Assembly: GCA_964472545.1 (NCBI GenBank)
Contig: CAYYNP010000020.1
Span: forward strand, 1-59,140
Direction of reading: 5' to 3'
Length of the DNA stretch: 59,140 nt
Source: CAYYNP01 sp964472545
GTDB taxonomy: Bacteria; Planctomycetota; Planctomycetia; Pirellulales; Thermoguttaceae
Every line of letters begins with the position of its first letter. Positions within the stretch are counted from its first letter, which is position 1. The notes beneath the pieces are model-generated. The model had not been told where the DNA came from. It was given only the letters and a program-made list of their open reading frames with translations, and did not search any database. Below are positions 1 through 7,012 of this stretch, piece after piece. The position numbers were made by a program, and so were the translations under genes.

Positions 1-45
1 CAACAGTTCAACGAGCGTAAATCCCCTCTCGCTTCGGGCGGTCAT
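1..45 (-). CDS. type II pseudopilin-like protein, 5' fragment (runs off the window)
   Basis: Only the first 15 codons are present. They read MTARSERGFTLVELL on the minus strand, the classic prepilin leader with cleavage expected between Gly and Phe by a PilD-type peptidase. A strong ribosome site AAGGAGG lies at 54-60, about nine bases upstream of the ATG at 43-45, so this is a real gene start and not chance. It follows another pseudopilin-like gene on the same strand (238-975). By analogy with that gene it is probably a DUF1559/H-X9-DG secreted protein, but the body of the protein is outside the window. Confidence 0.85.
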   Translation of the reverse strand, partial: MTARSERGFTLVELL

Positions 46-73
46 GACGATGCCCTCCTTCGGTCGCTACGAG

Positions 74-102
74 GACACCTTGCCTAGGTTCATTGTCCTC
101 GA
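74..102 (-). promoter_or_regulatory. conserved upstream motif of pseudopilin-like genes, copy A
   Basis: On the minus strand this block contains GACAATGAACC and lies about 30 to 60 bases upstream of the start at 45. Nearly the same 29-base block precedes the gene at 238-975 (1019-1047), and a shorter version precedes the one at 1450 (1392-1414). GACAAT could be a -10 element. Function is inferred from position only. Confidence 0.35.
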
Positions 103-146
103 TTCGCCGGTCGGAGGCCAAGATTTTTCGCGCCGCCAACGGCAAC

Positions 147-175
147 GCCCCTCGACGGCAGGCCAATCGAGGGGC
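147..175 (-). terminator. hairpin downstream of the pseudopilin-like gene
   Basis: Perfect 9-bp arms (147-155 and 167-175, GCCCCTCGA/TCGAGGGGC) enclose an 11-base loop. It lies 60-90 bases beyond the stop of the minus-strand gene at 238 and before the next start at 45. No T-run follows, so a role in termination or mRNA end protection is a guess. Confidence 0.35.
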
Positions 176-237
176 GGCAAATGGCAGATTCCCGGCGAGA
201 TTCGAGCCCGCCGAGAAGCAGGTTGTCGACGTTCGGA

Positions 238-975
238 CTAGAGGAAATCGGCGTCTTCGAGCGTGTAGCCGTCGTCGGGCCGCACCAGACGTTTGAAGGT
301 CTCTTCGTCGATATCCTCGCGGAGGAATTTCGTCTTGCCGTCACAGAAGGCGGCGACCACCCCGCCGGTGTGCTTTGACTGGAGTTGGCTCTTGAACTGT
401 CCGGCAGCGGAGAAGCCGATCTGGTTTGCGCTCTGGACGTTGCTCCATTCCCGATCGGCCGTGGTCTCGGAAAACAGCAGCGTATAGCCCGCCCCGTCCT
501 TGTTGCCGATGCTGTCCAGCGACCGCCCCTTGCCGCCACGCCCCTCTCGGAAGATCTCGAGATTGGCCAGATAGGCCAACGGGGCGAACCCCGGCGCGGT
601 CGATTGGGGTGGATTTGAGGGGCAGACCATGAAAGCGAGGTATTGCTTCTTCTGTTGGCCGTCCTTCCAAAGTTCGTACAGCGGCTTGTTGTCCAAGTGT
701 GGCAGCAGCGCGACCAGCCAGGGCACGTAGTACTCGGTGGAACTACCGGAATTACCCCTGAACTGCACTCTCCAACTGGGGAATCCCTCGCGATCCTTTT
801 CGTAGGTGGCCGCCGCCATATAGAGGCTGTGCTGTCGGCTCATGCACTGCGCCTGACGCGCGTTTTCCCGTGCGCTGCCGACGGCCGCCATGATCAGCGC
901 GGCCAGCATCCCGATAATCGTAATCACCACCAGCAGTTCCACTAGGGTGAACCCTCTTCGCGTTCGCCTTCTCAT
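238..975 (-). CDS. DUF1559-type pseudopilin-like protein with H-X9-DG motif
   Basis: The 245-residue protein starts MRRRTRRGFTLVELL and has a hydrophobic N-terminal helix (TLVELLVVITIIGMLAALI) typical of type II secretion pseudopilins; cleavage is expected before Phe9. Near the C-terminus His and DG are separated by nine residues (HTGGVVAAFCDG), the H-X9-DG signature that defines this planctomycete-rich family (DUF1559). The start at 975 was chosen because GGGAGGA sits just upstream; an open frame extends further to 1167 without a comparable ribosome site. The family is abundant in planctomycetes. Members are thought to be exported through a pilus-like or T2SS-like machinery, but their job is unknown. 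The same-strand neighbour at 45 is a second copy. Confidence 0.9.
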   Translation of the reverse strand: MRRRTRRGFTLVELLVVITIIGMLAALIMAAVGSARENARQAQCMSRQHSLYMAAATYEKDREGFPSWRVQFRGNSGSSTEYYVPWLVALLPHLDNKPLYELWKDGQQKKQYLAFMVCPSNPPQSTAPGFAPLAYLANLEIFREGRGGKGRSLDSIGNKDGAGYTLLFSETTADREWSNVQSANQIGFSAAGQFKSQLQSKHTGGVVAAFCDGKTKFLREDIDEETFKRLVRPDDGYTLEDADFL

Positions 976-1018
976 ATCGTCCTCCCAACCCCCATTTGGC
1001 GGCCCGACCGGCCAATTC

Positions 1019-1047
1019 GACACCTCGCCCAGGTCCATTGTCTCAGA
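1019..1047 (-). promoter_or_regulatory. conserved upstream motif of pseudopilin-like genes, copy B
   Basis: Matches copy A (74-102) at about 23 of 29 positions by eye and contains GACAATGGACC on the minus strand. A TGGATT-like -35 lies 17 bases upstream of GACAAT. It could alternatively be residual coding identity between paralogues. Confidence 0.35.
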
Positions 1048-1299
1048 ATTCGGCAGAGAAATCCAGTCGCGACAGCGCATTTCGTGGCACCGGGTCCATT
1101 TTGCGCGGACGGTTATCGCGCGGGTGTCGGCCATTAGAACTTGCAGCACAAGGACCCTACGCCGCAAAGGCTATCATAGACACCACAGAGAAGGGGTTTC
1201 TCCCGTTCTAAGCAACGTGAACTGTGGTCGCACCGTGACCTGGGGCCCTGATTGGGCGAAGAAGGCTCTTTCTCGGCCAGGATCGGGAGGTAAACGGCG

Positions 1300-1361
1300 A
1301 AAAGCCGCCGCATTCCGATAGCCCCCGCGCTACCCATGGGCCACGCTGCCGGCGGCTTTTT
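1300..1361 (+). terminator. long-loop hairpin followed by a T-run, upstream of the pseudopilin-like gene
   Basis: Perfect 11-bp arms at 1300-1310 and 1350-1360 (AAAAGCCGCCG/CGGCGGCTTTT) are followed by one more T. The roughly 39-base loop itself contains the palindrome CCCATGGG. The shape is that of an intrinsic terminator. It lies upstream of the 1392-1414 motif, so it would insulate the downstream gene rather than attenuate it, if the start of transcription is at the motif. Confidence 0.5.
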
Positions 1362-1391
1362 CGACGATATGGCTGGCATCGGCGCGCGTTT

Positions 1392-1414
1392 TCTGAGACA
1401 ATGAACTGCGAGGG
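1392..1414 (+). promoter_or_regulatory. conserved upstream motif of pseudopilin-like genes, copy C
   Basis: TCTGAGACAATGAACTGCGA on the plus strand repeats the core of copies A and B (GAGACAATG then AC), about 40-60 bases before the start at 1450. A TGGCAT-like -35 lies 17 bases before GACAAT. Promoter role inferred. Confidence 0.35.
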
Positions 1415-1449
1415 TAAACTCAGAGGACGAGACCGAAAGGACGGAATAA

Positions 1450-2250
1450 ATGGCCAGGTCAGAGAGGTCGGCTTGCGGCCGCGCGGGCTTCACACTGGTT
1501 GAACTGCTGGTGGTGATCGTAATCATCGGCATTCTCTTGGGTCTGTTGGTGCCCGGCTTGCTGAGTATTCGAGCGAACGCCCGGAAAACGGCCTGTGGCA
1601 ACAACCTCAACCAGTTGGTCACGGCGATCCAGCAGGACTATCTCAGCAACGCCGAGCGCGGCTATTTCCCGGGATACATCAATCCCCGCGACCACACTTG
1701 GGCAATCGCCATCTTCAGCGGGCTCGGCGAGGCCGATCTGCATCAGAAGTGGCGCACCGGCAGCGGGCCGACGGTCCTCCGTGGCGTTTTCCTCTGCCCG
1801 GACGACGAACAGCCGACCGAGGCCCCCCTAAGCTACGTGGTCAACGCGGGATTGCGGGGCGACGACCCCGAGCCGAAGGCGACGGGCCTGTTTCACGATC
1901 GCCGGGCCGGACGCCAGGGCCCCACGGTCGTCTCGTCCGACGTGGTCGACGGTGCCCAACACACGTTGATGCTCAGCGAGCGGACCTTGACGGCCAACAA
2001 TCAGATCATCAATCGCCAGTGGATCGACAAATCGGAGATCCTGCTGGGATTCCATTTTGAGCCGGGCAGCGACGGATCGATCGAGCCGTATCTCAAGTCG
2101 AGCCACCCCGGCGGCGTGATGGTCAGCTTCTGCGACAACAGCCAGGAGTTCATCGACGAGAACATCGACTACGAGATCTACGAGTTGTTGATGACGCCCA
2201 ACGGGAGAAAGATCGGCCAGACCGGTACGCTCAACGAAGGCGACTATTAG
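1450..2250 (+). CDS. DUF1559-type pseudopilin-like protein, degenerate H-X9-DG end
   Basis: 266 residues beginning MARSERSACGRAGFTLVELL, a prepilin leader with cleavage expected after Gly13, followed by a hydrophobic helix up to about residue 38. The rest is a globular secreted domain of the DUF1559 type, including a VCPDDEQ-like segment and the late motif HPGGVMVSFCDN. Here the usual DG of H-X9-DG has become DN. AAAGGA lies about ten bases upstream of the ATG. It is transcribed divergently from the paralogue at 238-975. Localisation is expected to be outer face or periplasm after pseudopilin-type processing; substrate and partners are unknown. Family membership is clear, function is not. Confidence 0.88.
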   Translation: MARSERSACGRAGFTLVELLVVIVIIGILLGLLVPGLLSIRANARKTACGNNLNQLVTAIQQDYLSNAERGYFPGYINPRDHTWAIAIFSGLGEADLHQKWRTGSGPTVLRGVFLCPDDEQPTEAPLSYVVNAGLRGDDPEPKATGLFHDRRAGRQGPTVVSSDVVDGAQHTLMLSERTLTANNQIINRQWIDKSEILLGFHFEPGSDGSIEPYLKSSHPGGVMVSFCDNSQEFIDENIDYEIYELLMTPNGRKIGQTGTLNEGDY

Positions 2251-2359
2251 ACTCCCAGTGCCCGGTCCGCATGTCGGTCTCGGGTTGTGGGTCTCAGCAG
2301 TCGCGTAAGCTTCCAGCTTGCGTTCTAAGTCAGGCGACGTCTGAATCGACGCCGCCAAA

Positions 2360-2378
2360 GGCAAGCAAGATGCTTGCC
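2360..2378 (+). terminator. short hairpin with trailing T-rich stretch
   Basis: GGCAAGCA, loop AGA, TGCTTGCC: a perfect 8-bp stem about 110 bases after the stop at 2250, followed within ten bases by GTTTTC. A plausible terminator for the upstream gene. Confidence 0.45.
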
Positions 2379-2388
2379 CCACGTTTTC

Positions 2389-2417
2389 TTGCTCCGGATG
2401 CTCCGGACAACTATACT
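2389..2417 (+). promoter_or_regulatory. sigma-70-like promoter for the acetylesterase gene
   Basis: TTGCTC (2389-2394), 17-base spacer, TATACT (2412-2417). Four of six and five of six consensus positions match. It lies about 170 bases upstream of the start at 2590, with the palindromic repeat 2432-2540 in the resulting leader. Confidence 0.5.
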
Positions 2418-2431
2418 GGCCGCACGCTCGG

Positions 2432-2540
2432 CTTAGGGCTTGTCCGGAAACAACTTCGTCCGCTTCATGGTAGCCATCACACTCCGTGTGATGATTCGCC
2501 CGACAAACTGCGAAGTTGCTTCCGGACAGGCCCTTAGCCC
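2432..2540. repeat. MITE-like palindromic element
   Basis: Two 24-base arms (2435-2458 and 2511-2534) are reverse complements at 22 of 24 positions, with weaker pairing continuing outward. The core contains TCCGGA-type sequence. Between them, ATCACAC and GTGTGAT form a second hairpin (about 2475-2491). No coding capacity. It resembles a non-autonomous palindromic repeat; other copies would have to be sought genome-wide. Confidence 0.6.
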
Positions 2541-2589
2541 AATTCCGCTGAGTTCTTGCGAATCCGGCTACATGATAGAGGGACGTACC

Positions 2590-4155
2590 ATGCGCTCTGA
2601 TTGTCTTCGGCGGTTGGCCATTGCCTCGTGTCTCGTTTTCTCGTGGGCTTGCACCGTGCCGGCAGACGTAACGCCCGCCCACGTGTTCGGCGAGGGCATG
2701 GTCCTACAACGCGACAAGCCGGCGCCGGTTTGGGGGTGGGCCGAGCCGGGCGAGCGGGTGACGGTCATATTCGCCGGGCAATCGAAGACCGCCACGGCCG
2801 ACGAAGACGGCAAGTGGACCGTCGTCCTCGATCCGCTCAAGCTCAGCACGAAGCCGCAGACGATGGCCATTCGCGGCAGTCGGGCGATCACCTTCGGCGA
2901 CGTGCTGGTCGGCGACGTATGGCTCTGTTCCGGCCAATCGAACATGGGCCGCAGCGTGGCCCGCAGCGTGATCCCGCCGGAGATGAAATGGGCGCATCCA
3001 CAAATCCGTTATTGGGGCGCCGGCAAAGACCGGAAGTATCCCATCGAGCGGTTTCAACTCGAAGAGCGTAAGCCCTGGACGGTCTGTGCCGACGAAGAAT
3101 CGACCCGCGGCTGCTGCGCCGTGGGGTTCTTCTTCGCCCGGCGGATTCAGCAAGAGGTCGACGTGCCGATCGGGATCCTCTGGCAGGCGTGGGCCGGCAG
3201 CATCATCCAGGAGTGGATGCCGCCGCACGCCTGGCGGCTCGAGCCGGAACTCGAGCAACTGGCCGATCGGGTCGACGCCAATTACCCCGACACGCCGCAC
3301 GGCCGGGCGATCTGGAAGCAGCGTTCCGAAGAGATCGGGCAGTGGATGGCCGAAGTGGAGAAGGCGTTGGCCGATGGCACACCGTTTCCCCATCCCCAGC
3401 CGTTGATGCCCGAGCCGCAGCAGCGCGACGTCTGCGGCTTCTACAACGGCAAGATCCACCCGATGGTGCCGCTGGCCCTCAAGGGCGTGCTCTGGTATCA
3501 GGGCGAGAGCGACATGCGCAACAAGCTCTGGGACGTTGAGCTGAAGGCTATGGCTCAGAGTTGGCGCAACCTGTTCGACGCTACCGGCAAGGGCGAGGAC
3601 ATCCCTTTCTACTGGATCCAGATCCAACGCAGCGGCGACTATTGCAGTGCGCTGGTTCGCCAGGAGCAGTTCAACGGCCTGAAACTCGTTCCCAACAGCG
3701 GCATGGCCGTGTTGTTGGACCTCGACGTCGAGGTCCATCCGGCCAACAAGGTCGACTCCGGCATCCGCTTGGCCTTGTGGGCATTGAATAAGGACTACGC
3801 AAAGCGGGAGATCGTGCCCTCCGGGCCGCTCTACAAGAGCCACGCGGTCGAGGGCGGCAAGGTGATCGTCCGCTTCGACTACGCCCACGGCGGCCTGCGG
3901 ATCGGCCAGAAGGAGATGCTCGCCCCGCCGGTGCTTCGCGCGTCCGGCGAGTTGCCCAACGTGGAACTGGCCGGCGATGACCGACGCTGGCAGAAGGCCA
4001 CGGCGCGGATCGACGGCGAGCAGTTGATCGTCTCCTCGAAAGACGTGCCGCAGCCGGTCCACGTGCGTTATTGCTACACGACCGTGCCGGCCCCACCCTT
4101 CTTGTACAACGCCGCAGGGTTGCCGGCGGCGATGTTCACGACGCTCGAGGAGTAG
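2590..4155 (+). CDS. sialate O-acetylesterase-type secreted SGNH hydrolase
   Basis: 521 residues with a Sec signal (MRSDCLRRLAIASCLVFSWA, cut near residue 25). It removes O-acetyl groups from sialic acids or related sugars. All three catalytic blocks are visible: GQSN with nucleophile Ser117, WYQGESD around residues 302-308, and the C-terminal His383 in VEVHPANK. The short beta-sandwich ahead of GQSN (MVLQRDKPAPVWGWAEPGE) is usual for this family. Start at 2590 chosen because GAGGGA precedes it and a signal peptide follows; the upstream open frame runs through a repeat. The next gene (4297) is a clear paralogue that has lost these residues. Exact substrate not determinable; xylan or other sugar acetates are possible. 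Confidence 0.9.
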   Translation: MRSDCLRRLAIASCLVFSWACTVPADVTPAHVFGEGMVLQRDKPAPVWGWAEPGERVTVIFAGQSKTATADEDGKWTVVLDPLKLSTKPQTMAIRGSRAITFGDVLVGDVWLCSGQSNMGRSVARSVIPPEMKWAHPQIRYWGAGKDRKYPIERFQLEERKPWTVCADEESTRGCCAVGFFFARRIQQEVDVPIGILWQAWAGSIIQEWMPPHAWRLEPELEQLADRVDANYPDTPHGRAIWKQRSEEIGQWMAEVEKALADGTPFPHPQPLMPEPQQRDVCGFYNGKIHPMVPLALKGVLWYQGESDMRNKLWDVELKAMAQSWRNLFDATGKGEDIPFYWIQIQRSGDYCSALVRQEQFNGLKLVPNSGMAVLLDLDVEVHPANKVDSGIRLALWALNKDYAKREIVPSGPLYKSHAVEGGKVIVRFDYAHGGLRIGQKEMLAPPVLRASGELPNVELAGDDRRWQKATARIDGEQLIVSSKDVPQPVHVRYCYTTVPAPPFLYNAAGLPAAMFTTLEE

Positions 4156-4173
4156 GCGTTGATAGTAGTTGAT

Positions 4174-4230
4174 AGTAGTCGTCTTGCTCCGCAAGACGGA
4201 CCAGACATCTTGCGGAGCAAGATGACTACT
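4174..4230. terminator. long inverted repeat after the acetylesterase gene
   Basis: 23-base arms (4174-4196 and 4208-4230) pair at 22 positions around an 11-base loop, starting 18 bases after the stop at 4155. The right arm overlaps the first unit of the tandem repeat at 4212-4289. It could stop transcription or shield the upstream mRNA, though no long T-run follows. Confidence 0.5.
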
Positions 4231-4289
4231 TTACGAGGCGGAGCAAGATGACTACTTTACGAGGCGGAGCAAGATGACTACTTTACGAG
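4212..4289. repeat. three perfect tandem copies of a 26-bp unit
   Basis: Units at 4212-4237, 4238-4263 and 4264-4289 are identical; each begins GCGGAGCAAG and ends TTTACGAG. The unit equals most of the right arm of the preceding hairpin, so the array probably arose by duplicating that arm. The last unit supplies the GAGGA ribosome site of the gene starting at 4297, so copy number changes the spacing between the hairpin and that gene. Confidence 0.9.
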
Positions 4290-4296
4290 GAAAAGC

Positions 4297-6873
4297 ATGA
4301 ACAAGCTCCACGCGTTACCGATCGCTCTGACGTTCCTCTTGCTCATCCCGATGCCCGCCACGGCCTACGTGCAATTGGCCGATATCTTCGGCTCGCAGAT
4401 GGTGCTGCCGCGCGACGTGCCGGTGCCCATTTGGGGCAAGGCCGAGCCCGGGGAGAAGATCACCGTCACCTTCGCCGGGCAAACCAAGGCGGCCACCGCC
4501 GACGACGCCGGCCGCTGGTCGGTCACGCTGGATGCGATGCCTGCAAGCAGCGAACCACGCACGCTTTCGGTCAGTGGCGCAGGCAATCCGTTGACGCTCG
4601 AAAACGTGCTCACCGGCGACGTCTGGCTGGTGCTCTATCGCTGGCTCGGCAAACAACACAGCACCGAAGGACCGGTCCCCGCGGCGAACACCCGCATCCG
4701 CGAATTCGGCGCCGGCCGCGACGGCTTCAGCCCCACGCCGCAGGAAGCGTTCGGCAGAAACAACGAATGGGGCCCCAGCCGATACAGCGCGTTCGACGTG
4801 TTGACCATTCCGTTTGCCAATGCCCTGAACAGAGAACTCGACGTGCCGGTAGGCATCGTCCGCGTGAGAGTCGGCGATCTCGACGCTACGATTCCCGTCG
4901 AGGGTTTCGCGGCCATCCCCGCGCTGGAGGATATCGCCCGGCGGGTCGAAACGTGGTATCCCACCACCGAGCGCGGCGCGCAGGCTTATCGGCAATGGTT
5001 CGCCGAACTGAAGCAGTGGAAACGGACGCTGGACGGGAAGATCGCCCGGAACGAATCGGTCGAGCCGAGTCAACCGCCGCTGCTTCCCGGCCCCGTACCC
5101 GGCGATCCGGCACAGCCGACCGTGGTCTTCAACCGGCAGCTCAACCCGCTGGTGCCGTTTGCTTTTCGTGGCGTGCTGCATATCCACGAGGAGTCGAATT
5201 CGGGCGACCCGCGGTGTACGAACGACCCGCGCTACGCCGACAAGATGCGAGCGCTGATCGCCGGTTTGCGTGCCGTCTTCGGCCGCGCCGACCTGCCGCT
5301 GGCCTTCAGCCAACGCAACCAGCCGAGCATCTACCACACGCACACGGCCGGCGGCAAAGAAACCAAGGACGGCACGAGCGAGTTGAACTTCAACGCCTGG
5401 CACGCCCACCGCGACCGCCAGCGCCGCGTACTGCCCTACGAAGCGGCCGGCATGGTGGTCACAGCCGACGTGGAAAACTACTCCGGCGTGGTGGGCGAGC
5501 GCTTCGCACGTTGGGCGTTGGCCGCAGTCTACGGAAAAGACGGCACGTCGTCGGGGCCCGCCTATCGGAGCCATCGCGTCGAGGGCGATCGCGTTTTCGT
5601 CGAATTCGACCACGTCGATGGCGGCCTGATCGCCGCCGAGTATCCCGAGATCGGCCGGCCGCTGCAGCAGTGGCAAGACGGCCATTTGCGGTTCTTTGCC
5701 GTCGCCGGTGCAGACCGCATCTTTCACCGGGCCTCGGCACACATCGACGACAACACGGTCGTGGTCCACAGCCAGCAGGTCGCCCGACCGGTCGCCGTGC
5801 GCTACGCGTGCCATTTCGATCCCCGCGGCATGAACCTCTACAACGGCGCCGGATTGCCGGCCTCGCCGTTTTCGACCGACGATTGGTCGATAGAAGACCT
5901 CGACGCCACAGTTAAGAAGCTCCAAGCGAAACGCCCCGCCGAACTCGTGGCCATGCTCGGTTACCCCACGATGCTCCATTCGCACGCCGCCGCCCGGGCA
6001 CTCGCCGGCAAGGGGGAAGCGGACGTGCTGCCGGTCGTCGAACGTCTGCTCGACAGCGAAGACCCCGACCAACGCTGCGGCGCAGTTCGCACACTGGGCT
6101 ATCTCTACTGGATGGGACCGATCCTCCGCGGCAGCAGCTACTACGGCCAGCCGCCGCAGGAAGTCACGCCGGTGATCGCCCGGGCCATTGCGTTGATCGC
6201 CGGCGCCGCCGAAGACGCCGACCCACACGTCCGCCGCTGCACTGCCGAAGCACTCGCACTGATCGGCGCCGAGAACGACGACGTCTTCGCGATCCTACGG
6301 AAGCTGGCCGTCGACGACGACGCGTTGGTCCGCACCGCGACGTTGCGGATGAGCAAGTATCGCCTGAAGACCCACGCCCACAACACGGGCCTGGCCTACG
6401 CCCTGCTCGAAGAGAAGCCGTTTGCCGACCGCACTTCCGCCGCGCTGGCCGGCACGCTCTTGAATCACTATCGCCTCAAAGGCCCGATCGACATCCCGGC
6501 CATCATCCGCTACTACAAGCAAATCGGCCCCGGCCAAGGCGGCGACGTGGTCGGCGACCTCGGCGACACGCTACGGCGGATCCAAATGCCCGACGGACAG
6601 ACAAAGGCGCTGGACGACCCCGAAGTAATGTCCGCCCTGCTGCATCTCTACGCGATCGGCTACCGCAACTACTTCCTCTACGGCGTCTTTCATTGGATCA
6701 CCATGGAGAAACACACGCCGGCGATCCGCGCGGAGATCGAACGGCTCGAGGATGAAATCGAACGGCTGCGCCGCGACAAGCCCGGGCAATGGCAGGACCT
6801 GAGCGACCGCTACGCCGACGCGATCGAAGGGCTTGAAGCGGAGATCGCCAGAGCCGAGAGCCGACGGAGATGA
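4297..6873 (+). CDS. catalytically degenerate sialate O-acetylesterase homologue fused to HEAT-like repeats
   Basis: 858 residues with a signal peptide (to about residue 23). Residues 24-540 align throughout with the neighbour at 2590 (MVLPRDVPVPIWGKAEPGE, GPAYRSHRVEGDRVFVEFDH), but every catalytic block is changed: GQSN is replaced by LYRWLGKQHS (113-122), WYQGESD by HIHEESN, and the His region VEVHPANK by VENYSG. After about residue 550 come helical HEAT/PBS-like repeats (DSEDPDQRCGAVRTLGYLYW, DPHVRRCTAEALALIG, DDALVRTATLRMSKYRL), then a predicted coiled coil near the C-terminus (EIERLEDEIERLRRDK). A non-enzymatic carbohydrate-binding or scaffold role is inferred. GAGGA from the last tandem repeat gives the ribosome site. 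Confidence 0.85.
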   Translation: MNKLHALPIALTFLLLIPMPATAYVQLADIFGSQMVLPRDVPVPIWGKAEPGEKITVTFAGQTKAATADDAGRWSVTLDAMPASSEPRTLSVSGAGNPLTLENVLTGDVWLVLYRWLGKQHSTEGPVPAANTRIREFGAGRDGFSPTPQEAFGRNNEWGPSRYSAFDVLTIPFANALNRELDVPVGIVRVRVGDLDATIPVEGFAAIPALEDIARRVETWYPTTERGAQAYRQWFAELKQWKRTLDGKIARNESVEPSQPPLLPGPVPGDPAQPTVVFNRQLNPLVPFAFRGVLHIHEESNSGDPRCTNDPRYADKMRALIAGLRAVFGRADLPLAFSQRNQPSIYHTHTAGGKETKDGTSELNFNAWHAHRDRQRRVLPYEAAGMVVTADVENYSGVVGERFARWALAAVYGKDGTSSGPAYRSHRVEGDRVFVEFDHVDGGLIAAEYPEIGRPLQQWQDGHLRFFAVAGADRIFHRASAHIDDNTVVVHSQQVARPVAVRYACHFDPRGMNLYNGAGLPASPFSTDDWSIEDLDATVKKLQAKRPAELVAMLGYPTMLHSHAAARALAGKGEADVLPVVERLLDSEDPDQRCGAVRTLGYLYWMGPILRGSSYYGQPPQEVTPVIARAIALIAGAAEDADPHVRRCTAEALALIGAENDDVFAILRKLAVDDDALVRTATLRMSKYRLKTHAHNTGLAYALLEEKPFADRTSAALAGTLLNHYRLKGPIDIPAIIRYYKQIGPGQGGDVVGDLGDTLRRIQMPDGQTKALDDPEVMSALLHLYAIGYRNYFLYGVFHWITMEKHTPAIRAEIERLEDEIERLRRDKPGQWQDLSDRYADAIEGLEAEIARAESRRR

Positions 6874-7012
6874 TCGGGTTGGGGCCGGGGTGGCCGGCTG
6901 TGACGGACGCTTGCCGGCGGCGGGCGATCATGGTAACGTCGGGGCCTCGGCGGGCGTCGTTTACCGCCGGGTCAACTGCAACCTCTTTCCCAAGAACCTC
7001 GAGGAGAACGCC

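Larger units (their letters stand above)
976..1449. other. divergent intergenic region between two pseudopilin-like genes
   Basis: 474 bases separate the minus-strand gene (start 975) and the plus-strand gene (start 1450). It holds the conserved motif copies B (1019-1047, minus) and C (1392-1414, plus), a large hairpin at 1300-1360 and no convincing coding frame. Confidence 0.7.
2251..2589. other. intergenic region with terminator-like hairpin, promoter and palindromic repeat
   Basis: This 339-base gap holds a hairpin (2360-2378), a sigma-70-like promoter (2389-2417) and a MITE-like inverted repeat (2432-2540). An open frame continues upstream of 2590 through the repeat, but I see no coding reason for it. 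Confidence 0.7.

Noticed and set aside
2440..2589. Upstream extension of the acetylesterase frame.
   Set aside because: It is translated from the palindromic repeat; the signal peptide and ribosome site are at 2590.
4212..4289. CRISPR array.
   Set aside because: The three 26-bp units are directly adjacent with no spacers.
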